Assembly (NCBI GenBank): GCA_022008415.1
Contig: JAIRBC010000005.1
Span: forward strand, 124,001 to 188,000
DNA: 64,000 nucleotides
Direction: 5' to 3'
Source: Cerina litoralis
Lineage (GTDB): Bacteria > Bacteroidota > Bacteroidia > Flavobacteriales > Flavobacteriaceae
The notes under the pieces are model-generated. The model saw nothing but the letters and a program-made list of their open reading frames with translations, was not told the origin of the DNA and did not search any database. A program made the translations under genes and the position numbers. Below, in pieces: positions 36,650 through 44,706 of the stretch (the first letter of the stretch is position 1; the number at the start of each line of letters is the position of its first letter).

Positions 36650-37900
36650 CTACTTCAACACCAACTCCTGTATATCCCCATAATTATCATAGCCCGAGGT
36701 AATGACCTTATCGCCGGGCTTTAGCCCTTGCAGTACCTCATAGTACTCGGTATTCTGACTGCCCAGTTGTATATCTACCCGATAGGCCGTACTTCCGTCC
36801 TTGTCCAGTTTAAATATCCAATTGCCCCCTGTCTGTTGAAAAAATCCACCCTTTGGGATCAATAATGCCTGTTTTTCCTGGCTCAACGCCACTCGTATCT
36901 GCAAGGTCTGTCCGCGACGGATTCCTTCTGGAACTTCCCCGTCAAATTCCATGTCCACTTGGAAACGGCCATTGGTAACCTGGGTATAGACCTTTTTAAT
37001 GACCAATTTGTATTCCTTATTGTTAAAGGTAAACGTGCCCTCTTGGCCCGAATAAATCCTGGAAATATAATGCTCATCTACATCTACACGGACCTTAAAA
37101 CCGCTTAGCACATCTATTTGTCCCAAGCGCTCCCCTTTGTTTTTGGACTGGCCTATTTCGGCATCCAATGAAGTGAGCTGACCATCGACAGGGGCTCGGA
37201 CCACAAGGTCACCGACCTTTTTTCGCATCAGGGCCAAAGCACTTTTTGTACGAGCGTAGGAACTACTGGCCTGATTTTCCTCTTGCTTCGTGGAAATAGA
37301 ATCTTGCTTTAGAATTTCCTTGGTAAGTTCCATCCGCTGTTTTTGGTAGTTGTAGTTATTTTCGGCCTCTATAAATTCCTGTCGTCCTATTGCCTTTTGC
37401 TCATAGAGCTTGTTGTTGAGGTTGTAAATTCGTTCCGCTTCGATCAAAGCGCTTTTCACTTCGGTCATTTGGTTGAGCTTGTTGATCGTGTTCTGCCGGG
37501 CGGCATTTTGGGAGATCTGCATTTGGGTAAGCAGGTTATAGACCGATGTTTCTTGGTTTACCAGACTGAGTTCCAAGTCGGTGTTGGAAAGACGAAGAAT
37601 AGGTTCGTCCTTTTTCATAATCGCCCCGTCCTCCACAAATATTTCCTCTACCCGACCACCTTCCAGTGCATCCAGATAGATCGTGGTGATCGGCAGGACA
37701 ACACCGTTTACGGGAATATTCTCCTGAAAAACTCCTTCCCGTACATCGCTTATGGTAATCCTTTCCTTCTCTACATTCAATTTGGAGTTTCCACTAGTAG
37801 AAAACACCACAAATAAAATAAGTAACAAAACAAGGGCTCCACCGATTATCCATCTGATTCTTGATCGGTTGAAGCGTTTCTTTTTTAAGGGTATGTCCAT
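36650..37900 (-). CDS. HlyD/MacA-type periplasmic adaptor (membrane fusion protein)
   Basis: 416 residues from the preferred ATG at 37900 (MDIPLKKKRFNRSRIRWIIGG); the frame is open to 37936, but the internal start gives the usual short cytoplasmic tail. One TM helix at about 16-37 (WIIGGALVLLLILFVVF) anchors it. A lipoyl half-motif (LDALEGGRVEEIFVEDGAIMKKDEPILRL, key part GRVEEIFVEDGAIMKKDEP) is followed by a long coiled-coil hairpin at about 85-200, then the second half VVRAPVDGQLTSLDAEIGQ and a beta-barrel and membrane-proximal domain. It would bridge the permeases to the TolC-type channel. First gene of the cluster. Confidence 0.93.
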   Translation of the reverse strand: MDIPLKKKRFNRSRIRWIIGGALVLLLILFVVFSTSGNSKLNVEKERITISDVREGVFQENIPVNGVVLPITTIYLDALEGGRVEEIFVEDGAIMKKDEPILRLSNTDLELSLVNQETSVYNLLTQMQISQNAARQNTINKLNQMTEVKSALIEAERIYNLNNKLYEQKAIGRQEFIEAENNYNYQKQRMELTKEILKQDSISTKQEENQASSSYARTKSALALMRKKVGDLVVRAPVDGQLTSLDAEIGQSKNKGERLGQIDVLSGFKVRVDVDEHYISRIYSGQEGTFTFNNKEYKLVIKKVYTQVTNGRFQVDMEFDGEVPEGIRRGQTLQIRVALSQEKQALLIPKGGFFQQTGGNWIFKLDKDGSTAYRVDIQLGSQNTEYYEVLQGLKPGDKVITSGYDNYGDIQELVLK

Positions 37901-38008
37901 ATGGTCGTAGAATTGTTTAGTTGGCCATTCGCCCATCGCCTTACGCCAAGCGTTTTTATGTTGAGGCGATATACGATTAACGAACAGCGTATAACCATTC
38001 CATTTAAA

Positions 38009-38028
38009 GGCATAATCATGCCAAAAAA
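38009..38028 (-). promoter_or_regulatory. Sigma54-like site / inverted repeat GGCAT-N4-ATGCC
   Basis: The minus strand reads TTTTTTGGCATGATTATGCC, about 110 bp before the adaptor start. It resembles the sigma54 -24/-12 pattern TGGCAC-N5-TTGC. However, GG and GC are separated by 9 bases where 10 are required, and the second element is ATGC rather than TTGC. The same bases form a perfect inverted repeat GGCAT/ATGCC. It could therefore be an operator rather than a promoter. Confidence 0.3.
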
Positions 38029-38074
38029 TTAATTATCTGTTTACCAATATGTTAACTAGACAAAAGTAGAAGTA

Positions 38075-38111
38075 GTGTTCGGTTTTGATGCAACCGGTGT
38101 TCGTTTTTGAT
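38075..38111. promoter_or_regulatory. Two direct repeats GTGTTCGNTTTTGAT, candidate enhancer sites
   Basis: GTGTTCGGTTTTGAT (38075-38089) and GTGTTCGTTTTTGAT (38097-38111) match at 14 of 15 positions with a 22-bp period, about two helical turns. The second is followed by ACACT, giving GTGT-N11-ACAC dyad symmetry. They lie 175-210 bp upstream of the adaptor start, a normal place for an NtrC-type activator. Confidence 0.5.
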
Positions 38112-38353
38112 ACACTTTTTTTCACCCCAACGCGAAATTACTAGAGTTCCAAAAATAGCTCTGCTTCATTAAATAAAATAGTATCTTGGATTTATGGCTA
38201 AAAAGCCCAAAGATTTACCTCTTACATACTATTTATCAGTTATTTACGTTAGTTTTCTACATAAACACATTAAATTCAATGTTAATTTAATGTTATGTGA
38301 TCGTAAATTTATTGTATCTTTACAATCCTCAATCCTCAAATTATTAGTACTCA

Positions 38354-38478
38354 TGAACACCAAAAATTCAAAGGCGAATAAAAAAAATCCGGTTTCTTTT
38401 GTAAAGAAAATAGAGAACTACCTTAAGTCCTATGCCAAAAATTGCAGGGAATCCTATTTTAGGATGCTAAGCCTGTAA
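38354..38478 (+). CDS. Small basic protein, 41 residues, unknown function
   Basis: The short ORF encodes a lysine-rich peptide: MNTKNSKANKKNPVSF, then VKKIENYLKSYAKNCRESYF and RMLSL. The C-terminal half could form an amphipathic helix with aromatic residues. It has a TATCTTTA box 32 bp upstream (consensus TAnnTTTG) and codon composition like a real gene. It stands alone on the plus strand between two minus-strand genes. The same frame is open to an ATG at 38194, but the added residues (LLTYYLSVIYVSFL-like) look like translated AT-rich leader. No family is recognised. It could be a chance ORF. Confidence 0.4.
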
Positions 38479-38615
38479 TCAATCTGGCTAATACCTTATT
38501 TTTTGAAAAGAAAATCGAACCTGTTTTATTGGAACAAAAGACTAAAAGACGAAAGATCAAGGATAGCTACTTTATTAAATTATAATCTATTTTGCAACGA
38601 TCTTCTCGCTAATTC

Positions 38616-39251
38616 TTATCCCTTAAACTTCAAAGGGAGATACACAATCTTTTTAGTCTCAAAAAAATCTTCTGAAAAGTAGTCGGCCAGATCAAACACC
38701 TGGGCGGTTCTGTAATTCCTCAATTCTTCGGATAAGTCCCCGCCTTTGAGGTACATAATCCCATTTTTGCGTTCGTGTACAGACTTCTTCTTGATCCGGT
38801 CCCTTACCCAATGGACAAAGGTGGGCATCGCTGCAACCGCACGGGAAACAATAAAATCGTACTGTTCTTCCAGTTCCTCGACCCGTTGGTTTTTGGTTGC
38901 AACATTGGTAAGCTCCAACCCATGAACGACTTCTTCCACGACCTTTATTTTTTTTCCAATGGCATCAACCAAGGTAAACCGGGTCTCGGGAAAAAGAATT
39001 GCCAGCGGTATGCCCGGAAAACCTCCCCCCGTACCCACATCCAATACCGAAGTACCGGGAAGAAATTCCTGTATTTTGGCAATCCCCATGGAATGAAGTA
39101 CATGCCTTAGATACAATTCATCGATATCTTTTCTAGAAACCACATTGATTTTGGTATTCCAATCGTGGTATAACTTTTCCAACCGCAAAAATTGATCTTG
39201 CTGTATCTCGTTCAGGTTTGGGAAATATTTAAAAATAAGGTCGGCTTTCAT
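38616..39251 (-). CDS. rsmG: 16S rRNA (guanine-N7)-methyltransferase G
   Basis: 211 residues. RsmG methylates N7 of G527 in 16S rRNA using SAM. The N-terminus FKYFPNLNEIQQDQFLRLEKLYHDWN is the usual helical lead, followed by INVVSRKDIDELYLRHVLHS and the SAM loop VLDVGTGGGFPGIPLAILFP. Then come FTLVDAIGKKIKVV and IVSRAVAAMP, all diagnostic of the GidB/RsmG family (key parts NVVSRKDIDELYLRH and DVGTGGGFPGIPL). Length is normal. A minus-strand TATTTTTG box lies 22 bp before the ATG. It is divergent from the desaturase gene, 114 bp apart. Confidence 0.95.
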   Translation of the reverse strand: MKADLIFKYFPNLNEIQQDQFLRLEKLYHDWNTKINVVSRKDIDELYLRHVLHSMGIAKIQEFLPGTSVLDVGTGGGFPGIPLAILFPETRFTLVDAIGKKIKVVEEVVHGLELTNVATKNQRVEELEEQYDFIVSRAVAAMPTFVHWVRDRIKKKSVHERKNGIMYLKGGDLSEELRNYRTAQVFDLADYFSEDFFETKKIVYLPLKFKG

Positions 39252-39272
39252 TCTTAACTATTGTTCTTACTG

Positions 39273-39280
39273 CAAAAATA
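39273..39280 (-). promoter_or_regulatory. Putative -7 element of rsmG
   Basis: The minus strand reads TATTTTTG, an exact TAnnTTTG match, 22 bp before the rsmG ATG. No TTTG -33 element at the standard distance is visible. Confidence 0.4.
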
Positions 39281-39343
39281 GGCAGCAAATCATAAATATT
39301 TCCTTTTTGGGACAGTATTATATTAGGTAAACCTCAATTCCCT

Positions 39344-39351
39344 TATCTTTG
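39344..39351 (+). promoter_or_regulatory. Putative -7 element of the desaturase gene
   Basis: TATCTTTG matches TAnnTTTG exactly, 14 bp before the ATG at 39366, so the mRNA leader would be only several bases long. The -33 element is weak (TTAG, 17 bp upstream). Confidence 0.45.
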
Positions 39352-39365
39352 TAAAAAACAATATC

Positions 39366-40469
39366 ATGGATACCGAAACCATCCGATTTTCCAGAAAGGA
39401 TTCGACCCAATTCTTTAAAACCTTAAATAAGAGGGTCAATGAATACTTTAAAGTTAACCGTCTTAAGAAAACCGGAAACTGGAAATTGCATTTAAAAACC
39501 GCAGTAATGTTTACACTTTTCCTAGCCCCATATTTTCTGATATTGACCTTGGGACTACCCAATTGGGCCAACTTGCTCCTCACTATAGTAATGGGCGTTG
39601 GGATGGCAGGAGTGGGTATGAACGTAATGCACGACGGCAATCACGGTGCGTATTCCAATAAAAACTGGGTCAACAAAATTATGGGAGGGAGCATTTATAT
39701 CCTGGCGGGCAATGTTTACAATTGGCAGGTACAGCACAACGTGCTGCACCATACTTATACCAATATACATAACCACGACGAAGATTTAGAGGCAGGCCGG
39801 ATCCTTAGGTTTTCCAAGCATGCGGAATGGCATAAGTACCATAAGTTTCAACATTATTATTCGCTTCTACTCTATGGCCTCCTCACATTTAATTGGGCCA
39901 TTACAACCGATTTTCAACAGATGTATCGTTATACTAAACGCAATCTGGCGTATGGCAAAATGCCGAAACCTTTTTTTAATTGGAGTAGGCTTGTTGTTAC
40001 CAAGATTATCTATCTCACCATTTGGATCGTGTTGCCCATGATATTTATGGACATTGCCTGGTGGAAAATCCTGTTGGGCTTCTTTATTATGCATTACGTT
40101 GCCGGGGTTATCCTAAGCGTGGTATTCCAGTTAGCCCATGTGGTGGACGAAGCAGAGACTCCCCTGCCCGATGAACAAGGGACTATGAAAAATACGTGGG
40201 CCATTCACCAATTGGCCACTACGGTGAATTTTGGAACTGGAAACCGGCTTGTAAACTGGTTTACGGGAGGACTCAACCATCAGGTGGAGCACCATATATT
40301 TCCCAATATCAGTCATATTCATTACACAAAAATTGCAAAAATTGTTAAACAGACCGCAAAAGAATTTAATTTGCCATATCACGAATATAAAACTACTAGA
40401 AAAGCTATAATTTCGCACTTTAAACATCTGAAAGAGTTGGGAAAAAATCCAGCTTTACAATACCAGTAG
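39366..40469 (+). CDS. Membrane fatty acid (acyl-CoA/acyl-lipid) desaturase
   Basis: 367 residues. This di-iron enzyme would introduce a double bond into membrane fatty acyl chains, using O2 and electrons from ferredoxin or cytochrome b5-like donors. The three His boxes are visible: HDGNH (89-93), HNVLHH (124-129) and HQVEHH (305-310). The QVEHH type and lack of an N-terminal cytochrome b5 domain fit the front-end/linoleoyl-CoA desaturase branch common in Flavobacteria. Hydrophobic segments at about 45-62, 67-88, 165-180, 210-232 and 235-255 surround the active site. Gene is monocistronic; regiospecificity cannot be told. Confidence 0.93.
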   Translation: MDTETIRFSRKDSTQFFKTLNKRVNEYFKVNRLKKTGNWKLHLKTAVMFTLFLAPYFLILTLGLPNWANLLLTIVMGVGMAGVGMNVMHDGNHGAYSNKNWVNKIMGGSIYILAGNVYNWQVQHNVLHHTYTNIHNHDEDLEAGRILRFSKHAEWHKYHKFQHYYSLLLYGLLTFNWAITTDFQQMYRYTKRNLAYGKMPKPFFNWSRLVVTKIIYLTIWIVLPMIFMDIAWWKILLGFFIMHYVAGVILSVVFQLAHVVDEAETPLPDEQGTMKNTWAIHQLATTVNFGTGNRLVNWFTGGLNHQVEHHIFPNISHIHYTKIAKIVKQTAKEFNLPYHEYKTTRKAIISHFKHLKELGKNPALQYQ

Positions 40470-40643
40470 TGTTTAAGTTTTTGGTGATTGGGTTACTTTT
40501 CCGGTGAGAAATTCAAAATTTTCACTTCAGGGGGCACATTTTAAGTTTTTACCATGCAAAAACTTAATAATTCAATAATCATAAACCGAATAACTACGCA
40601 ACAAAAGCGAAATAAATTCAATCACTTCAATTAATTGCAACAA

Positions 40644-41834
40644 ATGAGCAACCATTTATCCGACAGGATCAACTCTATGGCGACATCGGCCACGTTGGCT
40701 ATGGCCGCAAAGACAAGGGAGTTAAAAAATCAGGGAAAAGATATTATCGGATTGAGCTTGGGAGAGCCCGATTTCAATATTCCCGAATTTATCAAGGAAG
40801 CTGCGAAACAAGCAATCGATGATAACTTCAGCAGCTATTCCCCTGTTGACGGTTACGCCGATCTTAAGCAGGCCATCGCCAATAAATTTAAAAGGGACAA
40901 CGGGTTGGACTATGGTCTTAACCAGATCGTGGTTTCTACCGGTGCCAAACAATCCTTGGCCAATATTGCTATGGTAATCTTAAACAAGGGCGATGAAGTT
41001 ATTTTACCAGCACCTTATTGGGTGAGCTATAGCGATATCGTGAAACTTGCCGAAGGGGTTCCCGTAGAGGTGCCTACAAGTATAGATACCGATTTTAAGA
41101 TGACACCCGAGCAGCTGGAAAAGGCCATCACCCCAAAGACTAAGATGATTTGGTACAGTTCCCCGTGCAACCCAAGCGGTTCCGTTTACAGCAAGGAAGA
41201 ATTGGAAGGCTTGGCCGTGGTCCTTAGAAAACATCCGGGTATTTATATCGTATCCGACGAAATCTATGAGCATATCAATTATGTGGGCGGCCATGTGAGC
41301 ATAGCGGGTATTGATGGGATGTACGATCGAACGATAACCGTGAACGGAGTGTCCAAGGCCTTTGCCATGACCGGTTGGCGTATCGGTTATATCGGGGGCC
41401 CAGAATTTATAGCCAAGGCCTGTACCAAGTACCAAGGCCAAAATACCAGTGGCGCCAATGCCATTGCACAACGGGCAACTATCACCGCATTGGAAGCCCC
41501 CGTAGACAAGATAAAATTTATGATCGACGAGTTCCACAAAAGACGGGATATAGTCTTGGAACTTTTGGGGAAAATCGATGGGTTTAACCTCAATGTGCCG
41601 GATGGGGCATTCTATGTCTTCCCCAATATCTCGAGCTTTTTTGGAAAAACGCTTAGGGGAACTACAATCAACAATGCTTCGGAGTTTGCGATTTACTTGT
41701 TGGAACAGGCCAACGTTGCCACCGTGACAGGGGAAGCGTTTGGAAACCCCAATTGTATCCGCATTTCCTACGCGGCTTCCGAAAAGGAACTTCGCGAAGC
41801 CATTGCAAGGATTGCTGAGGCCGTAAAGTCGTAA
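40644..41834 (+). CDS. Aspartate aminotransferase (class I, PLP-dependent)
   Basis: 396 residues. It transfers the amino group between aspartate and 2-oxoglutarate in the cytoplasm, possibly also acting on prephenate or other acids. Motifs: GLSLGEPDFNIP, YSSPCNPSGSVY with Asn176, IVSDEIYEH with Asp205, and SKAFAMTGWRIGYIG with the PLP-binding Lys238. A carboxylate-binding Arg is in CIRISYAAS near residue 377. The frame opens with a TTG at 40635, but the ATG at 40644 gives the normal N-terminus MSNHLSDRIN and is preferred. It is close to the prokaryotic Ib subgroup. No operon partners. Confidence 0.94.
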   Translation: MSNHLSDRINSMATSATLAMAAKTRELKNQGKDIIGLSLGEPDFNIPEFIKEAAKQAIDDNFSSYSPVDGYADLKQAIANKFKRDNGLDYGLNQIVVSTGAKQSLANIAMVILNKGDEVILPAPYWVSYSDIVKLAEGVPVEVPTSIDTDFKMTPEQLEKAITPKTKMIWYSSPCNPSGSVYSKEELEGLAVVLRKHPGIYIVSDEIYEHINYVGGHVSIAGIDGMYDRTITVNGVSKAFAMTGWRIGYIGGPEFIAKACTKYQGQNTSGANAIAQRATITALEAPVDKIKFMIDEFHKRRDIVLELLGKIDGFNLNVPDGAFYVFPNISSFFGKTLRGTTINNASEFAIYLLEQANVATVTGEAFGNPNCIRISYAASEKELREAIARIAEAVKS

Positions 41835-41878
41835 TTTTAATATTGATCCTGCCCATTCTTATGGAAGGATAACAATAA

Positions 41879-41910
41879 TTTGGTAAACGGAATATCTAAA
41901 ATTATTTTTG
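41879..41910 (+). promoter_or_regulatory. TTTG-N20-TATTTTTG promoter-like pair
   Basis: Both elements of the Bacteroidota housekeeping promoter are present: TTTG (41879-41882) and TATTTTTG (41903-41910) with a 20-bp spacer. It could drive the Gfo/Idh/MocA gene 270 bp downstream. The distance is long and such AT-rich words can occur by chance. Confidence 0.35.
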
Positions 41911-42016
41911 GCTTAAGACAACTAGGGTAAGGCATTGTACGTAAAAATTAGTTTAACCCGATTACCAAATCGCCCACAAAATTCTCAAAGATACCTTCGT
42001 ATAATTTAATAAGTTG

Positions 42017-42045
42017 AGAGGAACCGCTAAATAAGTTGTTCCTCT
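42017..42045 (+). terminator. Hairpin AGAGGAAC/GTTCCTCT with T-rich tail
   Basis: Perfect 8-bp arms (42017-42024, 42038-42045) with a 13-bp loop are followed by TTATTTGGTTTTT. It could terminate the aminotransferase transcript, although it lies 180 bp past its stop. Confidence 0.4.
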
Positions 42046-42179
42046 TTATTTGGTTTTTACTTGAGCTAAAATGGACTTCCAGTAAGCGCGCGTTCCTCAA
42101 CTTGTGTTTTCCGTTTTGTCGTTAAATTTATTAACTTAATGCCGATTTAATCACAGAACCATTTTACACCAACATTCAG

Positions 42180-43562
42180 ATGGAAAACAAAATCTTCAAC
42201 ATCAACCGTAGAAATTTTCTAAAAGGCGCCTCGGCTTCCTTAATACTCTCTTCCTTTGGAGCCTATGGCTTTGAACTTATGCACAAGGAAAAACCCTTGC
42301 GGGTTGGACTGATCGGAACGGGATGGTACGGCAAGAGCGACCTTTTCAGGTTGATTCAAGTGGCCAATGTAGACGTTGTTTCCCTCTGTGACCCCGATGC
42401 CCACATGCTGGCCGATGCCGCAACTTTGGTAAGCCAACGACAAAAGTCGGGCAAAAAGCCACGGACCTATTCCGATTATCGAAAAATGCTTGCCGAGAAA
42501 GATCTAGACATCGTCCTCATAGGGTCTCCAGACCATTGGCATGCCCTACAAGCCATTGAAGCCATGCGGTCCGGAGCCAATGTTTACGTACAAAAGCCAA
42601 TCAGCGTCGATGTTCTTGAGGGAGAGGCCATGGTTGCTGCCGCCCGAAAATACAATAAGACCGTCCAGGTAGGTACCCAGCGCAAAAGCACTCCCCACCT
42701 TATTGAGGCGAAGAAAAACATAGTCGAAGCCGGTCTTTTGGGAAAAGTATCCCATGTAGAAATGTGCTGCTACTACCATATGCGGGCCGATGACCAGAGA
42801 CCTTTGGAGAGCGTTCCCGAATTTTTTGATTACGATATGTGGACAGGTCCGGCCCCATTACGCCCCTACAACGGTTTGCCCCACAAAAGGTGGTGGCGTG
42901 CTTATATGGAATACGGCAATGGAATAACCGGTGACATGTGCGTGCATATGTTCGATACCGTCCGGTGGATGCTAGACCTGGGTTGGCCAAACAAGATCAG
43001 CTCCACGGGGGGCATCTATGTACAGAAAGAGAGCAAATCCAATATCTCCGACACCCAGAATGCCATTTTTGAGTATGACGAACTCAACTGCGTTTGGCAG
43101 CACCGAACCTGGGGCACCCCTGCAGACCCCGAATACCCTTGGTCATTTAAGCTTTACGGGGATAAAGGCACGCTTTCTGGCAGTACCATGCAATACGATT
43201 TTGTTCCTTACGGTGACGGCACGCCCATACATAAGGATGTAGTCTATGAAAAAGAAAAATATCCCGAGGACCTTACCGAAAAGGATATAGAACTAAACGC
43301 CGCTCCCGCAACCCGGCTGCATATGCTCGATTTCCTTGCAGCCATCGACAAAGGAACCCTTCCCGTGGCCGATATAGAGCAGGGACATATTTCCACCGCC
43401 AGTTGTATTCTGGCCAATATGTCTATGAAGGTAGAGCGTCCCTTGATCTATGATCCTAAAAAACTGATTGTGGTAAACGATGCCGAGGCCACTGCCCTAC
43501 TCCGGCGCCCCTACCGGGAACCATGGCAACATCCGCTTCCTGGCCAATTTAAAATGGGATAG
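42180..43562 (+). CDS. Tat-exported Gfo/Idh/MocA family oxidoreductase
   Basis: 460 residues. A twin-arginine signal is clear (NINRRNFLKGASASLILSSF), so it should be exported folded with its NAD(P) bound. The Rossmann motif RVGLIGTGWYGK is at about 41-52. The family EKP motif appears as QKPISVD, with Gln replacing Glu and the catalytic Lys kept. GNGITGDMCVHMFDTVRWML holds a typical substrate-site Asp and His. Such enzymes oxidise sugar hydroxyls, often at C3, or act as glycosidases in periplasmic pathways. It stands alone, and may work with the DUF1080 and isomerase-type proteins encoded elsewhere in the window. Confidence 0.88.
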   Translation: MENKIFNINRRNFLKGASASLILSSFGAYGFELMHKEKPLRVGLIGTGWYGKSDLFRLIQVANVDVVSLCDPDAHMLADAATLVSQRQKSGKKPRTYSDYRKMLAEKDLDIVLIGSPDHWHALQAIEAMRSGANVYVQKPISVDVLEGEAMVAAARKYNKTVQVGTQRKSTPHLIEAKKNIVEAGLLGKVSHVEMCCYYHMRADDQRPLESVPEFFDYDMWTGPAPLRPYNGLPHKRWWRAYMEYGNGITGDMCVHMFDTVRWMLDLGWPNKISSTGGIYVQKESKSNISDTQNAIFEYDELNCVWQHRTWGTPADPEYPWSFKLYGDKGTLSGSTMQYDFVPYGDGTPIHKDVVYEKEKYPEDLTEKDIELNAAPATRLHMLDFLAAIDKGTLPVADIEQGHISTASCILANMSMKVERPLIYDPKKLIVVNDAEATALLRRPYREPWQHPLPGQFKMG

Positions 43563-43601
43563 CCCAAACATACCCGTATGTTGAGAAACGCAATGAATTT
43601 A

Positions 43602-43619
43602 CCCCCGACCGCTCGGGGG
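43602..43619. terminator. CCCCCGA-CCGC-TCGGGGG hairpin between convergent genes
   Basis: Perfect 7-bp G/C-rich arms with a 4-base loop, 40 bp past the oxidoreductase stop. The following gene is convergent. It could end transcripts from both sides, although no U-run follows. It resembles the C/G-rich dispersed elements of the transporter cluster. Confidence 0.45.
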
Positions 43620-43731
43620 CTATTGGGTTACTTGGCTATTTAGGCGGTAGGCCTTAAAAACCTTACAACCCTTAGGTTTAAATCGCTTTTATAAAATAAA
43701 AGACCTGAACCAACTGCACAATTTGGACCAG

Positions 43732-44703
43732 CTATTGAGACCAGCTCGTAGGTTTACGGTCCCATCGGTGTTTAAGTAACTCGTTGAAAAGTGCTTTAGA
43801 AAGGCCTTTTCCATCACTGGTGGCGGTATTGGCCAATACGTTGCGTTCCTTTCGCATTCCTGGGATGATGGTACCCACCGTTTTGTTCATGGTGATGAAC
43901 CGCAACGCCATTTCGGCCATGGTCATCCCCTCAGGAACCAACGGTCTAAGCGCATTTGCTCTTTTGGCACTGGGAATGAGGTTTTCCGGAACAAAATACG
44001 TCCCCCTCCAATCTCCCTCAGGAAAGGTAGTCTCTGCAGTTATATTGCCCGTTAGGGTGCCCTCGTCAAAAGGGACCCGCGCAATCACCGCTATATCCAA
44101 CTTTTCACACAATGGAAAAAGCACATCTACCGGGGCCTGGTCAAAAATATTATAGATAACCTGCACGGCATCGATCAATCCCGTTTTAAGGGCCTCGATA
44201 CCATTTTCGGGTTCCCATCGGTTTACACTAATGCCCATGGCGGCAATTTTTCCCGATGACTTAAGGTCTTCTATGGCCCGCTGCCATTCTTCCCGTTCGG
44301 ACCATCCATCGTCCCAGGTATGGAACTGCATCAGATCTAACTGCTCCAATCCAAGATTCTTAAGGGTTTTGTCAGTGTATTCCACTATATGGGAAGTCGG
44401 GTAGGATTCCTCAAAGGAGTATTCCGGCCGTGCAGGCCATTGAAAATTCTTAGGAGGTATTTTACTGGCGGTATACAATTTTTTTTGGGGATGCCTTCTT
44501 ACCAGTTGTCCCAATAGTTCCTCACTATGACCCTCCCCATAGCCCCATGCGGTATCAAAAAAATTGACCCCGTGCTCCACCGCAAGGTCCAGGGATTTGG
44601 CCGATTGTTTGTCGTCGGACTCCGTCCACCCGGCCATGCCCCACATTCCATACCCAATTTCACTTACTTTCCAATTGGTCCTACCAAATTTTCTATAGAT
44701 CAT
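43732..44703 (-). CDS. Aldo/keto reductase
   Basis: 323 residues, NADPH-dependent TIM-barrel oxidoreductase. The catalytic tetrad is visible: Asp and Tyr in NFFDTAWGYGEGHSEELLG, Lys in YTASKIPPK and His in DLMQFHTWDDGW. SKxGxMGxSV-type sequence appears as GKIAAMGISVNRWEPENG, and the C-terminal cofactor motif as GTIIPGMRKERNVLANT. No signal peptide. It is convergent with the Gfo/Idh/MocA gene. Its start codon is preceded within four bases by a (TTAGATG)7 microsatellite, which would form much of its 5' leader. Substrate unknown. Confidence 0.92.
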   Translation of the reverse strand: MIYRKFGRTNWKVSEIGYGMWGMAGWTESDDKQSAKSLDLAVEHGVNFFDTAWGYGEGHSEELLGQLVRRHPQKKLYTASKIPPKNFQWPARPEYSFEESYPTSHIVEYTDKTLKNLGLEQLDLMQFHTWDDGWSEREEWQRAIEDLKSSGKIAAMGISVNRWEPENGIEALKTGLIDAVQVIYNIFDQAPVDVLFPLCEKLDIAVIARVPFDEGTLTGNITAETTFPEGDWRGTYFVPENLIPSAKRANALRPLVPEGMTMAEMALRFITMNKTVGTIIPGMRKERNVLANTATSDGKGLSKALFNELLKHRWDRKPTSWSQ

Positions 44704-44706
44704 TTC

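Larger units (their letters stand above)
37901..38353. other. Leader region shared by the adaptor operon and a small plus-strand ORF
   Basis: These 453 bp hold the likely control region of the 22-kb transporter cluster (minus strand): an inverted repeat or sigma54-like site at 38009-38028 and a 22-bp-spaced direct repeat at 38075-38111. On the right, AT-rich DNA has a perfect 9-bp inverted repeat at 38267-38293 and a TATCTTTA box at 38315-38322 for the small ORF at 38354. A longer start for that ORF at 38194 is possible but unlikely. Confidence 0.55.
41835..42179. other. Gap with promoter-like and hairpin sequences
   Basis: No ORF in 345 bp. It holds a TTTG-N20-TATTTTTG promoter-like pair (41879-41910) and an AGAGGAAC/GTTCCTCT hairpin (42017-42045). 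The rest is AT-rich. The hairpin lies between that promoter and the oxidoreductase gene at 42180, so one of the two readings (promoter for the next gene, terminator for the previous one) may be wrong. Confidence 0.5.

Noticed and set aside
15838..37900. Six permeases considered as a BceAB-type peptide resistance module
   Set aside because: The permeases have two similar MacB-type periplasmic domains, and the cluster has an adaptor and TolC, which do not fit BceAB.
38194..38353. Longer N-terminus for the small ORF at 38354
   Set aside because: The added region is AT-rich leader carrying the -7-like box and inverted repeat; its residues look non-coding.
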